DNA from: Pseudomonas endophytica
GTDB taxonomy: Bacteria > Pseudomonadota > Gammaproteobacteria > Pseudomonadales > Pseudomonadaceae
Length of the DNA stretch: 64,000 nucleotides
Direction: 5' to 3'
NCBI RefSeq assembly: GCF_001411475.1
Contig: NZ_LLWH01000046.1
Span: 1-64,000 of the forward strand
A model generated the notes under the pieces. That model worked only from the letters and a program-made list of their open reading frames with translations. It ran no database searches and was not told where the DNA came from. The translations under genes were made by a program, and so were the position numbers. This document shows positions 8,009 to 16,712 of the stretch, piece after piece. Each line of letters opens with the position of its first letter. Within the stretch, counting starts at the first letter, position 1.

Positions 8009-9406
8009 TCAACGCCCAGCGTGATTCCCCGCCTCTGCTTCACGGCCTTTAAAGCCGTGCGGCTCGTGGTCTTCAAAAAACTTAACATTACGGGCGAAGT
8101 CTTCGAGCAGCAATTTGGCCATGTCGATCGACAAGCCCTGCCTGACCAGAATCCGCTGCACTACGATGTCTTCGACATTCGCGGGCAAGCTGTACGCGGG
8201 CACCAGCCAGCCACGTATGCGCAAGCGATCAGCCAAGTCATAGAGGGTGTAGTTGGTCTGCGCACCCGGTTTCAAACGCCACGTCAGCGCCGGAATCCCT
8301 AGCTTTGGATCGCCGCTGAAGAGCATTTCAAAAGGCCCGATCTTCACCAGTTCTCGCGCCAAAAACTGTGCCGTTGCGTAACACTCCGAGTGAATACGCT
8401 CGTACCCTTCACGTCCCAGACGTAAGAAATTGTAGTACTGAGCAATAATCTGCCCAGCAGGTCGCGAAAAGTTAAGGGCGAAGGTCGGCATATCACCGCC
8501 CAAGTAGTTCACGTGGAAAATCAGCCCTTCTGGCAGGTCTTTAATGTCCCGCCAAACTACCCAGCCTGCGCCCAATGGCGCTAAACCGAATTTGTGACCC
8601 GAGGTGCTAATGGATTTGACCCGAGCAACGCGGAAGTCCCATAGCACTTCAGGCGCACAGAATGGGGCCAAAAATGCACCACTGGCGCCGTCGACGTGAA
8701 TGTCAACGCTCAAACCGGTACGTTTTTCCAACTCGTCGAGCGCGTCTGATAACGGTTTTACCGTTTCATATAAACCCGTAAAGGTTTGGCCAAAGGTTGG
8801 CACCACCACGATGGTATTTTCATCGACCCGGCCATCAAGGTCTTCCGGCGTCATGAACCAATGCCCTTCCGACATCGGCACTTCACGAATTTCGACGTCC
8901 CAATAGCGGGCGAATTTATGCCAGCACACCTGAACCGGCCCACACACCATGTTCGGCGTTGAGGTCGATTTACCAGCCGCTTTACGCGCAGCACGCCAAC
9001 GCCAAAGTGCTGCCAAGCCGCCCAGCATGCAAGCCTCGCTGGAACCTACGGTGGACGTACCCAAGGTATTAGCCGCGTCAGGTGCATGCCACAGATCGGC
9101 CAGCATATGAATGCAGCGGCTCTCGAGCTCCGCAGATTGCGGGTACTCGTCTTTGTCGATCATGTTCTTGTCGATCGACAGATCCATCAACTTGTGGACT
9201 TCGTCCTCTTCCCACGTTTGACAGAATGTAGCGAGGTTTTGACGGGAATTACCGTCCAGATACAGCTCGTCATGGACCAGCTGATAAACCTCGCTTGCAG
9301 CCTGCTCTGACTCTGGGAAGCGTTTGATTGCAGCGGCGTGATCCAGAGTGGATGAACCGAAAATAGGATCCGTCGCGCAGTGACGCTTGACTCGGTGCAG
9401 TGCCAT
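8009..9406 (-). CDS. gadB: Glutamate decarboxylase (PLP)
   Basis: Converts L-glutamate to GABA and CO2, consuming a proton; in enterics this drives acid resistance. The 465-residue length equals that of E. coli GadA/GadB (466). The PLP-binding lysine is K272 in [11 protein letters not shown], preceded by HVDGASGAF, whose Asp contacts the cofactor nitrogen. A histidine sits close to the C-terminus (NHAGR), reminiscent of the C-terminal His that gates the E. coli enzyme with pH; that parallel is inference. The ATG at 9406 is chosen for its AAGGAG site seven bases upstream. No gadC antiporter is adjacent, but a decayed glutaminase gene lies just beyond, on the other strand. Confidence 0.95.
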   Translation of the reverse strand: MALHRVKRHCATDPIFGSSTLDHAAAIKRFPESEQAASEVYQLVHDELYLDGNSRQNLATFCQTWEEDEVHKLMDLSIDKNMIDKDEYPQSAELESRCIHMLADLWHAPDAANTLGTSTVGSSEACMLGGLAALWRWRAARKAAGKSTSTPNMVCGPVQVCWHKFARYWDVEIREVPMSEGHWFMTPEDLDGRVDENTIVVVPTFGQTFTGLYETVKPLSDALDELEKRTGLSVDIHVDGASGAFLAPFCAPEVLWDFRVARVKSISTSGHKFGLAPLGAGWVVWRDIKDLPEGLIFHVNYLGGDMPTFALNFSRPAGQIIAQYYNFLRLGREGYERIHSECYATAQFLARELVKIGPFEMLFSGDPKLGIPALTWRLKPGAQTNYTLYDLADRLRIRGWLVPAYSLPANVEDIVVQRILVRQGLSIDMAKLLLEDFARNVKFFEDHEPHGFKGREAEAGNHAGR

Positions 9407-9577
9407 GAAAACTCTCCTTGAGTAATAACCAACACAACTGAGCCTGTGCATCTCACTGACTCAGTCACGGCTAAGGCAGCATAGCTAAGCATTTGAGGTT
9501 TGCTGCTCGATTAACGATCAATGTGATTTTTTCGAACTATAGTCATCGCTCGTGTGATGCCCTCACGTAGCGAGCGT

Positions 9578-9990
9578 AATGAAGCGAAAAGTCACGGCTG
9601 TCGACGACACCGGCGAACCTTTCAATTCAGTTGTCGCTCTGGAACTGCACAAAGGCCGAGAATGAATAAGCATGCCGGGAGAAGATTCAGACAACTTATA
9701 ACGCCTTTGCCGGTCGAGAATTGAGCGTGAACGAAGAGGCGAACACTTCCGAGGCCGAAAGCAATCAGCACAATCGCGGTATAGCTTGGCTGCTACTAAG
9801 TTACGGCTACATGTACGCCGATCCGATGGAAGTTTGCTCCGTTTATCCCGCCAATGCTCGGTGTCGATCACGTGTCATGACTTGGTCACGATGGGCGTGA
9901 CATTGGCTAACGGCGGAGTGAACCCGATCACCGGAAAACGCGCTGTAGAGGTCAAAAGTGAAATCCGATCAATATTCAGCTGCCTTACAA
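9578..9990 (+). pseudogene. glsA: Glutaminase (YbaS/GlsA type) remnant, frameshifted and truncated
   Basis: Several reading frames on the plus strand together spell parts of a serine-dependent glutaminase. 9599-9660 reads GEPFNSVVALELHKGRE, then stops; about 9721-9846 reads LSVNEEANTSEAE followed by HNRGIAWLLLSYGYMYADP; after a frameshift near 9848 comes RQCSVSITCHDLVTMGVTLA then NGGVNPITGKRAVEV. These match my memory of the corresponding parts of E. coli YbaS (PFNSVIAIELHGG, HNRAIAWLLYSAGYLY, YTRQCSTLL, GGVNPLTHKRV). The N-terminal third, the NAGAI segment and the C-terminal KSGVGGG region are absent. It is divergent from gadB, so the two may once have supplied and used glutamate together. 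The 126 bp between the genes probably holds the gadB promoter. Confidence 0.85.
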
Positions 9991-10040
9991 GACCTGCAGG
10001 ACGCAGACGCCAAGTTAACGAAGGCTTGATGCTGCCAACC

Positions 10041-10142
10041 TGTAGTCGCTAACGCAGGCTGCGATAAGGTCCAAAGCGCCTTCGCTTTCGATCTACACAG
10101 GACCGCAATGAGGTCCATCGCAGCCTTCGGCAGCGACTACAA
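10041..10142. repeat. Diverged REP doublet
   Basis: Outer arms TGTAGTCGCTAACGCAGGCT and TTCGGCAGCGACTACAA enclose inner elements GCTGCGATAAGGTCC / AGGTCCATCGCAGC. This is a class B REP pair with GTCGCT in place of AGCTCC. It lies between the glutaminase remnant and the tRNA terminator. Confidence 0.7.
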
Positions 10143-10174
10143 CTTTCGGCGCGAATAAGTTTTTCTTCAGGCAT

Positions 10175-10204
10175 AAAAAAAGCGTCCATAAGGACGCTTT
10201 TTTT
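10175..10204 (-). terminator. Rho-independent terminator of the tRNA operon
   Basis: Stem AGCGTCC-ATAA-GGACGCT flanked by A and T runs on both sides, so it could work in both directions. It follows the 3' end of the leftward tRNA-Asn/tRNA-Pro transcript. Confidence 0.9.
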
Positions 10205-10269
10205 AATGGCTTCTGATGCGATTGGCATCAGTACCTTATTTTTCACACCCATTACTGCTGGGCAGAAAA

Positions 10270-10346
10270 TGGTCGGGGTAAGGGGATTCGAACTCCTGAC
10301 ATCCTGCTCCCAAAGCAGGCGCGCTACCGGACTGCGCTATACCCCG
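10270..10346 (-). tRNA. tRNA-Pro (anticodon UGG)
   Basis: The minus-strand sequence folds into a 77-nt cloverleaf beginning CGGGGTATAGCGCAGTCCGG and ending ACCCCGACCA with an encoded CCA. The acceptor stem CGGGGUA/UACCCCG pairs fully. The anticodon loop UUUGGGA is closed by CCUGC/GCAGG, giving UGG, and the T-loop has GTTCGAATC. It reads CCA and probably all proline codons. It is the distal gene of a two-tRNA transcript. Confidence 0.97.
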
Positions 10347-10355
10347 GCTTGAAAA

Positions 10356-10431
10356 TGGCTCCACGACCTGGACTCGAACCAGGGACCCAATGATTAACAG
10401 TCATTTGCTCTACCAACTGAGCTATCGCGGA
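10356..10431 (-). tRNA. tRNA-Asn (anticodon GUU)
   Basis: A 76-nt tRNA on the minus strand beginning TCCGCGATAGCTCAGTTGGT and ending TCGTGGAGCCA with encoded CCA. The anticodon arm is GACTGTTAATC, giving anticodon GUU for asparagine codons; D-loop AGCTCAGTTGGTAGAGC and T-loop GGTTCGAGTCC are canonical. It precedes tRNA-Pro by nine bases in the same transcript. Confidence 0.97.
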
Positions 10432-10525
10432 ACTACATATTTCAATTTACAACATTACTGCTTTACATCTTTGAAACTCTCTTTGACTTCATCGCATCGC
10501 TGCGTTGGCGTCTCTGAGGCGGGCC

Positions 10526-10553
10526 ATTCTACAACCTTTCAAACCCTTGTCAA
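10526..10553 (-). promoter_or_regulatory. Sigma-70 promoter of the tRNA-Asn/tRNA-Pro operon
   Basis: On the minus strand TTGACA (10553-10548), a 16-bp spacer and TAGAAT (10531-10526) form a near-consensus promoter, followed at once by a GC-rich discriminator (GGCCCGCC), the hallmark of stringently controlled stable RNA genes. The leader to the first tRNA is about 90 nt. The rest of 10554-10687 shows no gene. Confidence 0.85.
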
Positions 10554-10687
10554 CCCTTTTTTTTCCTTAGAAGACAATGATTTAGCTCTTCTAAGTGGCT
10601 TCTTGGTTTGGGCCAAGTTGCCGTTGCGGGTGACTTACTGCGGGGCGCATCTTACAAGCGTTTTCCTTACAGATCAACACCCTAAGT

Positions 10688-10718
10688 AAAAAAAGCCTCG
10701 CTAAGCGAGGCCTTTTTT
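10688..10718 (-). terminator. Rho-independent terminator of clpB
   Basis: Stem GCCTCG-CTAAG-CGAGGC between A and T runs, 20 bp beyond the clpB stop. The T run on either side allows bidirectional use. Confidence 0.9.
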
Positions 10719-10737
10719 AAAACACGGCCTTAGGGCC

Positions 10738-13305
10738 TTACGCGAAGACGATTTCGTCATCTTCCACGTTGGCAACAACCGTTGTGCCTGGCAGGAACTG
10801 ACCGGAAAGAATCAGTTGTGCCAGAGGGTTTTCGATCCAGCGTTGGATCGCACGTTTGAGTGGCCGTGCGCCGTAAACTGGGTCGTAACCTACCGCAATC
10901 AACTTATCCAGTGCTTCCTGGCTCAGTTCGAGCCTCAGGTCACGCTCAGCCAAACGGCTACGCAAACGACTCAACTGAATCTGCGCAATGCCTGCGATCT
11001 GATCACGCGCCAAAGGCTCGAAGATCACCACTTCGTCGATCCGGTTCACAAACTCCGGGCGGAAGTGCGTGCTGACGGCATCCATGACCGCAGCCCGCTG
11101 TGCTTCGCGATCACCTACCAGCTCCTGGATTTGTGCTGAGCCCAAGTTGGACGTCATCACAATCACCGTGTTACGGAAGTCCACTGTACGGCCGTGGCTG
11201 TCAGTCAAGCGACCGTCTTCAAGCACTTGCAACAACACGTTGAACACATCTGGATGAGCTTTCTCGACTTCGTCCAGCAACACCACCGAGTAAGGCTTGC
11301 GTCGCACAGCTTCTGTCAGATAACCGCCTTCTTCATAGCCTACATAACCTGGTGGAGCACCAATCAGACGAGCCACGGAGTGTTTCTCCATGAACTCAGA
11401 CATGTCGATCCGCACCATGGCCTCTTCTGTATCAAAGAGGAACTCAGCCAGCGCCTTGCACAACTCGGTTTTACCCACACCGGTTGGGCCCAAGAACATG
11501 AACGAGCCGCTTGGACGATTCGGGTCACTCAAACCTGCACGTGAGCGACGCACCGCGTTCGCCACGGCAACCACGGCTTCGTGCTGACCAATAACGCGTT
11601 GATGCAGCAGGTTTTCCATGTTCATCAGTTTTTCGCGCTCGCCTTCGAGCATCTTCGACACGGGGATACCGGTCCACTTCGAAACAACTTCAGCGATTTC
11701 CTCTTCGGTCACTTTGCTGCGCAACAACTGATTCTCAGTTTTGTTGCTGTGCTCGTCGACCATTTGCAGGCTGCGTTCCAAGTCAGGGATCACCCCGTAC
11801 TGCAACTCGGCCATGCGATTGAGGTTGCCGCTACGACGCGCGACCTCCAGCTCTTGGCGTGCCTGCTCAATCTTCTGCTGGATCTGGGCAGAGCCCTGTA
11901 CTTCAGCTTTTTCAGACGTCCAGATTTCCTCAAGATCAGAATACTCACGCTCATGGCGCTCGATTTCTTCCTGAAGTTTCTCAAGACGTTTTTTTGCTGC
12001 CTCATCTTCTTCTTTCTTCAGCGCTTGTGCTTCAACCTTGAGTTGAATCAAGCGGCGCTCAAGACGATCCAGCACTTCGGGCTTAGAGTCGATCTCCATG
12101 CGGATGCGGCTGGCCGCTTCGTCAATCAGGTCAATCGCCTTGTCAGGCAGTTGACGATCGGTTATGTAGCGATGGCTGAGCTTGGCTGCGGCAATGATCG
12201 CACCGTCGGTAATCGCGACTTTGTGGTGAACTTCATAGCGCTCTTTTAGCCCTCGCAGAATCGCGATGGTGTCTTCTTCGCTCGGTTCATCGACCAATAC
12301 CTTCTGGAAGCGGCGCTCAAGCGCTGCATCCTTCTCTATATATTGGCGGTACTCGTTGAGCGTGGTCGCACCGACGCAATGCAACTCGCCACGGGCCAGC
12401 GCTGGCTTGAGCATGTTGCCCGCATCCATAGCGCCCTCGCCCTTACCGGCGCCTACCATCACATGCAGTTCGTCGATAAACAGGATGATTTGCCCTTCCT
12501 GCTTCGACAGCTCATTGAGCAATGCTTTCAGACGCTCCTCAAACTCACCTCGGAACTTGGCACCCGCAATCAGTGCGCCAATATCCAGCGACAGCAAGCG
12601 CTTGCCTCTTAGGCCGTCTGGCACTTCGCCGTTGATGATCCGCTGTGCCAAGCCTTCAGCAATCGCGGTTTTACCCACACCAGGCTCACCAATCAACACA
12701 GGGTTGTTTTTTGTCCGGCGCTGCAAGACCTGAATGGTGCGACGGATTTCGTCATCACGCCCAATGACCGGGTCGAGCTTACCTTCTTCAGCACGCTTGG
12801 TCAGGTCGATGGTGTATTTGTCCAACGCCTGACGCGACTCTTCGGCATTCGGGTCATTGACCGCTTCGCCGCCGCGCAAGTTATTGATCGCATTTTCCAG
12901 CGCTTTTTTACTAACGCCTTGGCCCAGCAGCAACTTGCCCAGCTTGCTGTGATCGTCTAACGCGGCCAGCAATACCAGTTCGCTGGTGATGTACTGGTCG
13001 CCTTTTTGCTGCGCTAAGCGATCTGCCTGATTCAGCAAGCGCGCCAAGTCCTGCGACATGTTCACGTCGCCGGTTGGATTCTGAATTTTTGGCAGTTGGT
13101 CCAGCTCTTTAGTCAGCTCTTTACGCAAGCTGTTTACATCAAACCCGACTTGCATCAGCAATGGCTTGATCGAACCGCCCTGCTGCTCCAACAATGCTTG
13201 CATCAAGTGCACGGGCTCGATAGCCGGATGATCAAGGCCAACAGCCAGTGATTGGGCATCGGACAACGCCAATTGCAACTTGCTAGTTAATCTATCTATA
13301 CGCAT
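10738..13305 (-). CDS. clpB: ATP-dependent disaggregase ClpB (Hsp104 family)
   Basis: An 855-residue AAA+ chaperone that, with DnaK, extracts polypeptides from aggregates after heat stress. It shows an N-terminal Clp_N domain (residues about 1-145), NBD1 with Walker [10 protein letters not shown], the long coiled-coil middle domain rich in Glu, Lys and Arg (about 405-520) that separates ClpB from ClpA, and NBD2 with Walker [10 protein letters not shown] and sensor regions. The C-terminal domain ends normally. The start [11 protein letters not shown] has an AAGGAAGG site upstream. A sigma-32 type promoter sits 70-100 bp upstream, so heat-shock control is expected. Confidence 0.98.
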   Translation of the reverse strand: MRIDRLTSKLQLALSDAQSLAVGLDHPAIEPVHLMQALLEQQGGSIKPLLMQVGFDVNSLRKELTKELDQLPKIQNPTGDVNMSQDLARLLNQADRLAQQKGDQYITSELVLLAALDDHSKLGKLLLGQGVSKKALENAINNLRGGEAVNDPNAEESRQALDKYTIDLTKRAEEGKLDPVIGRDDEIRRTIQVLQRRTKNNPVLIGEPGVGKTAIAEGLAQRIINGEVPDGLRGKRLLSLDIGALIAGAKFRGEFEERLKALLNELSKQEGQIILFIDELHVMVGAGKGEGAMDAGNMLKPALARGELHCVGATTLNEYRQYIEKDAALERRFQKVLVDEPSEEDTIAILRGLKERYEVHHKVAITDGAIIAAAKLSHRYITDRQLPDKAIDLIDEAASRIRMEIDSKPEVLDRLERRLIQLKVEAQALKKEEDEAAKKRLEKLQEEIERHEREYSDLEEIWTSEKAEVQGSAQIQQKIEQARQELEVARRSGNLNRMAELQYGVIPDLERSLQMVDEHSNKTENQLLRSKVTEEEIAEVVSKWTGIPVSKMLEGEREKLMNMENLLHQRVIGQHEAVVAVANAVRRSRAGLSDPNRPSGSFMFLGPTGVGKTELCKALAEFLFDTEEAMVRIDMSEFMEKHSVARLIGAPPGYVGYEEGGYLTEAVRRKPYSVVLLDEVEKAHPDVFNVLLQVLEDGRLTDSHGRTVDFRNTVIVMTSNLGSAQIQELVGDREAQRAAVMDAVSTHFRPEFVNRIDEVVIFEPLARDQIAGIAQIQLSRLRSRLAERDLRLELSQEALDKLIAVGYDPVYGARPLKRAIQRWIENPLAQLILSGQFLPGTTVVANVEDDEIVFA

Positions 13306-13376
13306 TCGTCACCTTCCTTATGAGCAGGCCGGAGGGATGGAAACTCCTGAATGAAGAAACCTGCCAGATACCTTAG

Positions 13377-13405
13377 TAGATGCGGGCAGTTTCGAGAGTT
13401 TCAAG
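13377..13405 (-). promoter_or_regulatory. Heat-shock (sigma-32 type) promoter of clpB
   Basis: The minus strand reads CTTGAAA (13405-13399), 12 bp, then CCCGCATCTA (13386-13377), close to the sigma-32 consensus CTTGAAA / CCCCATNT. It lies between pgeF and clpB and points at clpB. Confidence 0.8.
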
Positions 13406-13429
13406 CCACTGAGAAATGACGTAGATCAG

Positions 13430-14161
13430 CTAGACGGTCTTTTCGATCCAGACCAAAGAGGCAAAGCGGCCAGTTCGAGGGCTGCGCCTATAAGAGAAGA
13501 AACGCGGGTCGGTCACGGTGCAAAAACCACCGCCATATACCGCTGTAATGCCACTACGGGCTAAACGTAGGCGCGCTAGCTCGTAAATATCTGCCATATA
13601 GCGGCCTTCATTAATACTGGGGACAAAGGCGGCTGCGGCGTCAGGCAAGTCTTGAACAAAGACCTCGCGCACCTCGCCTCCGACTTCAAAAACCTTCGGG
13701 CCGATGGCCGGCCCCAGCCAAACCAATATGTCGTGTGGCTCTACATGCAGGCTTTTTGCTGCGGCCTCAAGCACCCCGGCGGCCAAACCGCGCCAACCGG
13801 CATGGGCAGCTGCTACCCGAGTACCCGCACGATCGCAGAACAACGCAGGTAAGCAGTCGGCCGTCATCACCGTGCAGGCGATACCAGGCGTGGCCGTCCA
13901 GCTGGCATCGGCTTCAGCGATTTGATCAGGGTTGGCGGGGGCAACGACAACCCCGTGAACTTGGCTAAGCCAAGCGGGTTGTACCTCAAAAAACTTGGTA
14001 AGGCACTGACGATTTTGGGCAACGCTGACGGGGTCGTCGCCCACGTGATCGCCCAGGTTGAGGCTGTCGAACGGCTCCAGACTGACGCCGCCCGCACGGG
14101 TAGTCACACAGGCTCTGATGCCTGCCGGCGCAGGCCAGTCAGGGATCAGAGATGTGTTCAT
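13430..14161 (-). CDS. pgeF: PgeF/YfiH (LACC1-like) peptidoglycan editing factor, multicopper-oxidase-type fold
   Basis: A 243-residue protein of the YfiH/DUF152 family. Members have been reported as purine nucleoside phosphorylases / polyphenol oxidases, and in E. coli as an editing factor that keeps L-Ser out of the peptidoglycan stem. The signature residues are visible: CVTTRAGGVS near the N-terminus, MTADCLPALF with the metal-site Cys, AAAHAGWRGLAAG with the conserved His, and LGPAIGPKVFEVGGEV. Its start overlaps the rluD stop by 4 bp, the common rluD-pgeF coupling. Which activity dominates in this organism cannot be read from sequence. Confidence 0.93.
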   Translation of the reverse strand: MNTSLIPDWPAPAGIRACVTTRAGGVSLEPFDSLNLGDHVGDDPVSVAQNRQCLTKFFEVQPAWLSQVHGVVVAPANPDQIAEADASWTATPGIACTVMTADCLPALFCDRAGTRVAAAHAGWRGLAAGVLEAAAKSLHVEPHDILVWLGPAIGPKVFEVGGEVREVFVQDLPDAAAAFVPSINEGRYMADIYELARLRLARSGITAVYGGGFCTVTDPRFFSYRRSPRTGRFASLVWIEKTV

Positions 14162-15126
14162 CCGATGAATGCCTCACGGTCTTGCTTAAGCAGCGTCAAC
14201 AACCAAACGAAGTCGTCTGGCAGTGGCGACTCCCAACTCATGCGCACACCGCTCGTCGGATGATCCAACTCAAGGAAGCGCGCATGCAGGGCCTGACGCG
14301 GGAAGTTTTTAAGGGATTCGACCATGTTCACATTCGCTGCCGGCGGAATACGGAAGCGACCGCCATAAGCAGGATCTCCGACCAGCGGGAAGTTAATGTG
14401 CGCCATATGGACACGAATCTGGTGCGTACGACCGGTTTCCAGCTTCACCCGTACATGAGTGTGGGAACGGAAACGCTCAAGCACGCGGTAGTGACTCACC
14501 GCCTGTTTGCCGCCTTCCATAACCGCCATGCGCTGGCGCTGCTGGCCGTGACGGCCGATAGGCGCGTTGATCTTGCCCCCGGCGGTGACGACACCAATCA
14601 CGATGCATTCGTAGATACGGCTGACACTGCGGCTCTGCAACTGTGCAACCAATTGCGTCTGGGCCTGGATAGTCTTGGCGACCACCATTAAACCCGTGGT
14701 GTCTTTGTCGAGGCGATGCACGATCCCCGCACGCGGCACATTAACAATGTCCGGTATGTGGTGCAGCAAGGCATTAAGCAACGTGCCGTCGGCATGCCCG
14801 GCAGCCGGGTGAACGACCAAGCCTGCGGGCTTGTTGATCACAAGAATGTCATCGTCTTCGTAAACGATATCTAGGGGGATGTCTTGAGCGACCCACTCAC
14901 CCTGGGCTTCCTGCTCTGCAGTCAGCTCCAGGATGGCACCACCGTGAACAATGTCACGGGGCCGTATGACGGCTCCGTCCACTGTCAGGCGGCCGTCTTT
15001 GATCCAGGCGGAAAGGCGCGAGCGCGAGTGCTCAGCGAATAATTGTGCTGCGACTTGATCGAGGCGTTGGCCACCCAGTTCGGACGGCACCTCTTCGCGA
15101 AGTTGAATTTTCTCGGACATGCTCAT
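14158..15126 (-). CDS. rluD: 23S rRNA pseudouridine(1911/1915/1917) synthase
   Basis: Makes the three pseudouridines of helix 69 of 23S rRNA. The 322-residue protein has an N-terminal S4 RNA-binding domain (about 18-75) and a catalytic domain with the HRLDKDTTGLMV motif, whose Asp140 is the nucleophile. LETGRTHQIRVHMAH is the second family signature. Two in-frame ATGs (15126 and 15120) are possible; MSEKIQLR from 15120 resembles homologues more closely, and neither has a strong ribosome-binding site. It is divergent from bamD across a 142-bp gap and coupled to pgeF. Confidence 0.97.
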   Translation of the reverse strand: MSMSEKIQLREEVPSELGGQRLDQVAAQLFAEHSRSRLSAWIKDGRLTVDGAVIRPRDIVHGGAILELTAEQEAQGEWVAQDIPLDIVYEDDDILVINKPAGLVVHPAAGHADGTLLNALLHHIPDIVNVPRAGIVHRLDKDTTGLMVVAKTIQAQTQLVAQLQSRSVSRIYECIVIGVVTAGGKINAPIGRHGQQRQRMAVMEGGKQAVSHYRVLERFRSHTHVRVKLETGRTHQIRVHMAHINFPLVGDPAYGGRFRIPPAANVNMVESLKNFPRQALHARFLELDHPTSGVRMSWESPLPDDFVWLLTLLKQDREAFIG

Positions 15127-15268
15127 CAGGACCGCGCCAAGCCTTTGGTTTCGGCTGCGCGCTTGTGGTTAAATACGGCGTCTTTTGCCCCGAGGCTTTT
15201 CACGGGGCGCTCATCATAACAGGACGGACCCGCCCAAGACAGCGGCCGTCATAGGGACGCAAGCCGCC

Positions 15269-16282
15269 ATGCAAGTGAAACACCTGCTGCTGATCGCCAT
15301 CCTCGCACTGACCGCCGCTTGTTCGTCGACTAAGGAAGTCGTTGACGAAAACTTGAGTGAAGTCGAGCTGTACCAGCAGGCGCAGGCCGACCTGGACAAC
15401 CACAGCTATACCAGTGCCACCACTAAACTGAAGGCCCTAGAGTCGCGCTATCCGTTCGGTCGCTATGCCGACCAAGCCCAGCTCGAACTGATCTATGCCT
15501 ACTATAAAAACTCTGAACCCGAAGCGGCCAAGTCTGCCGCCGAGCGTTTTATTCGTCTGCACCCACAGCATCCAAACGTCGACTATGCCTATTACCTCAA
15601 AGGCTTGACCTCGTTTGACCAGGACGTTGGCTTGCTGGCGCGCTTCTTGCCGCTAGACATGACCAAGCGTGACCCGGGCGCTGCGCGTGACTCTTACAAC
15701 GAATTCGCTCAGCTCACCAGTCGCTTCCCTAATAGCCGTTATTCACCTGACGCCAAGCAACGCATGATTTACCTGCGTAACTTGCTGGCAGCGTACGAAA
15801 TCCACGTAGCCGATTACTACCTAACCCGCCAGGCTTATGTAGCGTCTGCCAACCGTGGTCGATATGTAGTTGAAAACTTCCAAGAAACCCCTTCAGTCGG
15901 CGACGGCCTTGCGGTGATGGTTGAGTCTTACCAGCGCATGCACCTCGATCAGTTGGCCGCCACCAGCCTTGAAGTGCTTAAAGACAACTACCCTAACCAC
16001 CCAAGCTTGGTAGACGGTCAGTTTGTGCCGCAGGTCTCCGAATCTGACAACCGCTCTTGGTTGAGCAAGGCGACCTTAGGTCTGATCGAGTCTTCCACGC
16101 CGCTGCCACCGGGTGAAACCCGTGCCAACCTCGATATCCAGAAGCAATATCAAGATGCTAAGGATGCGATTCCGGCGGAGCTGAAAGCTAAAGACGCTGA
16201 TGGCAACATCATCGAAGAGCCTGAAGACAGCAGTAACAGTCGCTCATGGTTCAGCTACATGACCTTTGGTCTATTCGACTGA
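15269..16282 (+). CDS. bamD: Outer membrane assembly lipoprotein BamD
   Basis: Essential lipoprotein of the BAM complex, inserting beta-barrel proteins into the outer membrane from the periplasmic face. The ATG at 15269 starts a lipoprotein signal [18 protein letters not shown] with lipid-modified Cys18. The mature part carries TPR-like repeats ([40 protein letters not shown] and further units). At 337 residues it is longer than E. coli BamD (245) because of a C-terminal extension ending [11 protein letters not shown], common in pseudomonads. An in-frame upstream start at 15185 would bury the signal peptide and is rejected. It is followed by a strong terminator. Confidence 0.96.
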   Translation: MQVKHLLLIAILALTAACSSTKEVVDENLSEVELYQQAQADLDNHSYTSATTKLKALESRYPFGRYADQAQLELIYAYYKNSEPEAAKSAAERFIRLHPQHPNVDYAYYLKGLTSFDQDVGLLARFLPLDMTKRDPGAARDSYNEFAQLTSRFPNSRYSPDAKQRMIYLRNLLAAYEIHVADYYLTRQAYVASANRGRYVVENFQETPSVGDGLAVMVESYQRMHLDQLAATSLEVLKDNYPNHPSLVDGQFVPQVSESDNRSWLSKATLGLIESSTPLPPGETRANLDIQKQYQDAKDAIPAELKAKDADGNIIEEPEDSSNSRSWFSYMTFGLFD

Positions 16283-16292
16283 TACTTCGGCC

Positions 16293-16326
16293 ACACAAAA
16301 AAAGCTCCTCGGAGCTTTTTTTGTGT
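16293..16326 (+). terminator. Rho-independent terminator of bamD
   Basis: Stem AAAGCTCC-TC-GGAGCTTT extended by A and T runs immediately after the stop; a perfect short palindrome, 10 bp past bamD. Confidence 0.93.
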
Positions 16327-16399
16327 CTGTCATTTGGTGCTGTGCGCTTACTCAGTCCACGGCTAAACTGGCGAACCTTTTCTCAAATAGCGGATAACC

Positions 16400-16630
16400 A
16401 TGCTTCGTTTACTGATCTGGGCTGGACTGATTGCTGCTGGCGTGTGGTTTTGGCGAAAATTCAAAACCAGCTTGAAGACGACAAAAAAACCAGTCGACCC
16501 GGGCGCTCAGCCGATGGTGCGTTGCGCCCATTGCGGCGTGCATTTGCCGCGTGATCGCGCCCTTAGCAAACAGCAAGAATGGTTTTGCTCACAAGAACAT
16601 TTGCTACAAGGCCCAAAAGCGCAACGCTAA
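16400..16630 (+). CDS. PP0621 family small membrane-anchored zinc protein
   Basis: A 76-residue protein with one N-terminal transmembrane helix (MLRLLIWAGLIAAGVWFW), a short basic linker and a C-terminal zinc-like site made of C42-x2-C45 and C63-x3-H67 (RCAHCGVHLPR ... WFCSQEH). The pattern resembles YHS/TRASH-type metal-binding modules. It corresponds to the PP0621 family of pseudomonads, named after P. putida PP_0621. Function unknown; the placement between bamD and thiO is where P. aeruginosa has pilS and pilR. Confidence 0.85.
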   Translation: MLRLLIWAGLIAAGVWFWRKFKTSLKTTKKPVDPGAQPMVRCAHCGVHLPRDRALSKQQEWFCSQEHLLQGPKAQR

Positions 16631-16703
16631 GAGCAAAAGATCGCAGCCTCTGGCTAGTCACGTCTCTGCAGAAGCTGACAAGGCACAAAGGCTGCGCTCT
16701 TTA
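16630..16703. repeat. Decayed REP element
   Basis: Contains AGCAAAAGATCGCAGCCTCT and, inverted, AAAGGCTGCGCTCTTT, with a diverged loop. It lies between convergent genes (16630 and 16713) and probably once was a class B REP doublet. Confidence 0.55.
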
Positions 16704-16712
16704 CAGCGACAC

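Noticed and set aside
9563..9871. A 102-codon minus-strand frame upstream of gadB
   Set aside because: It is antisense to the glutaminase remnant, whose plus-strand frames have clear family resemblance.
10390..10689. A 99-codon plus-strand frame beside the tRNAs
   Set aside because: It begins inside tRNA-Asn, crosses the tRNA promoter and has no similarity to known proteins.
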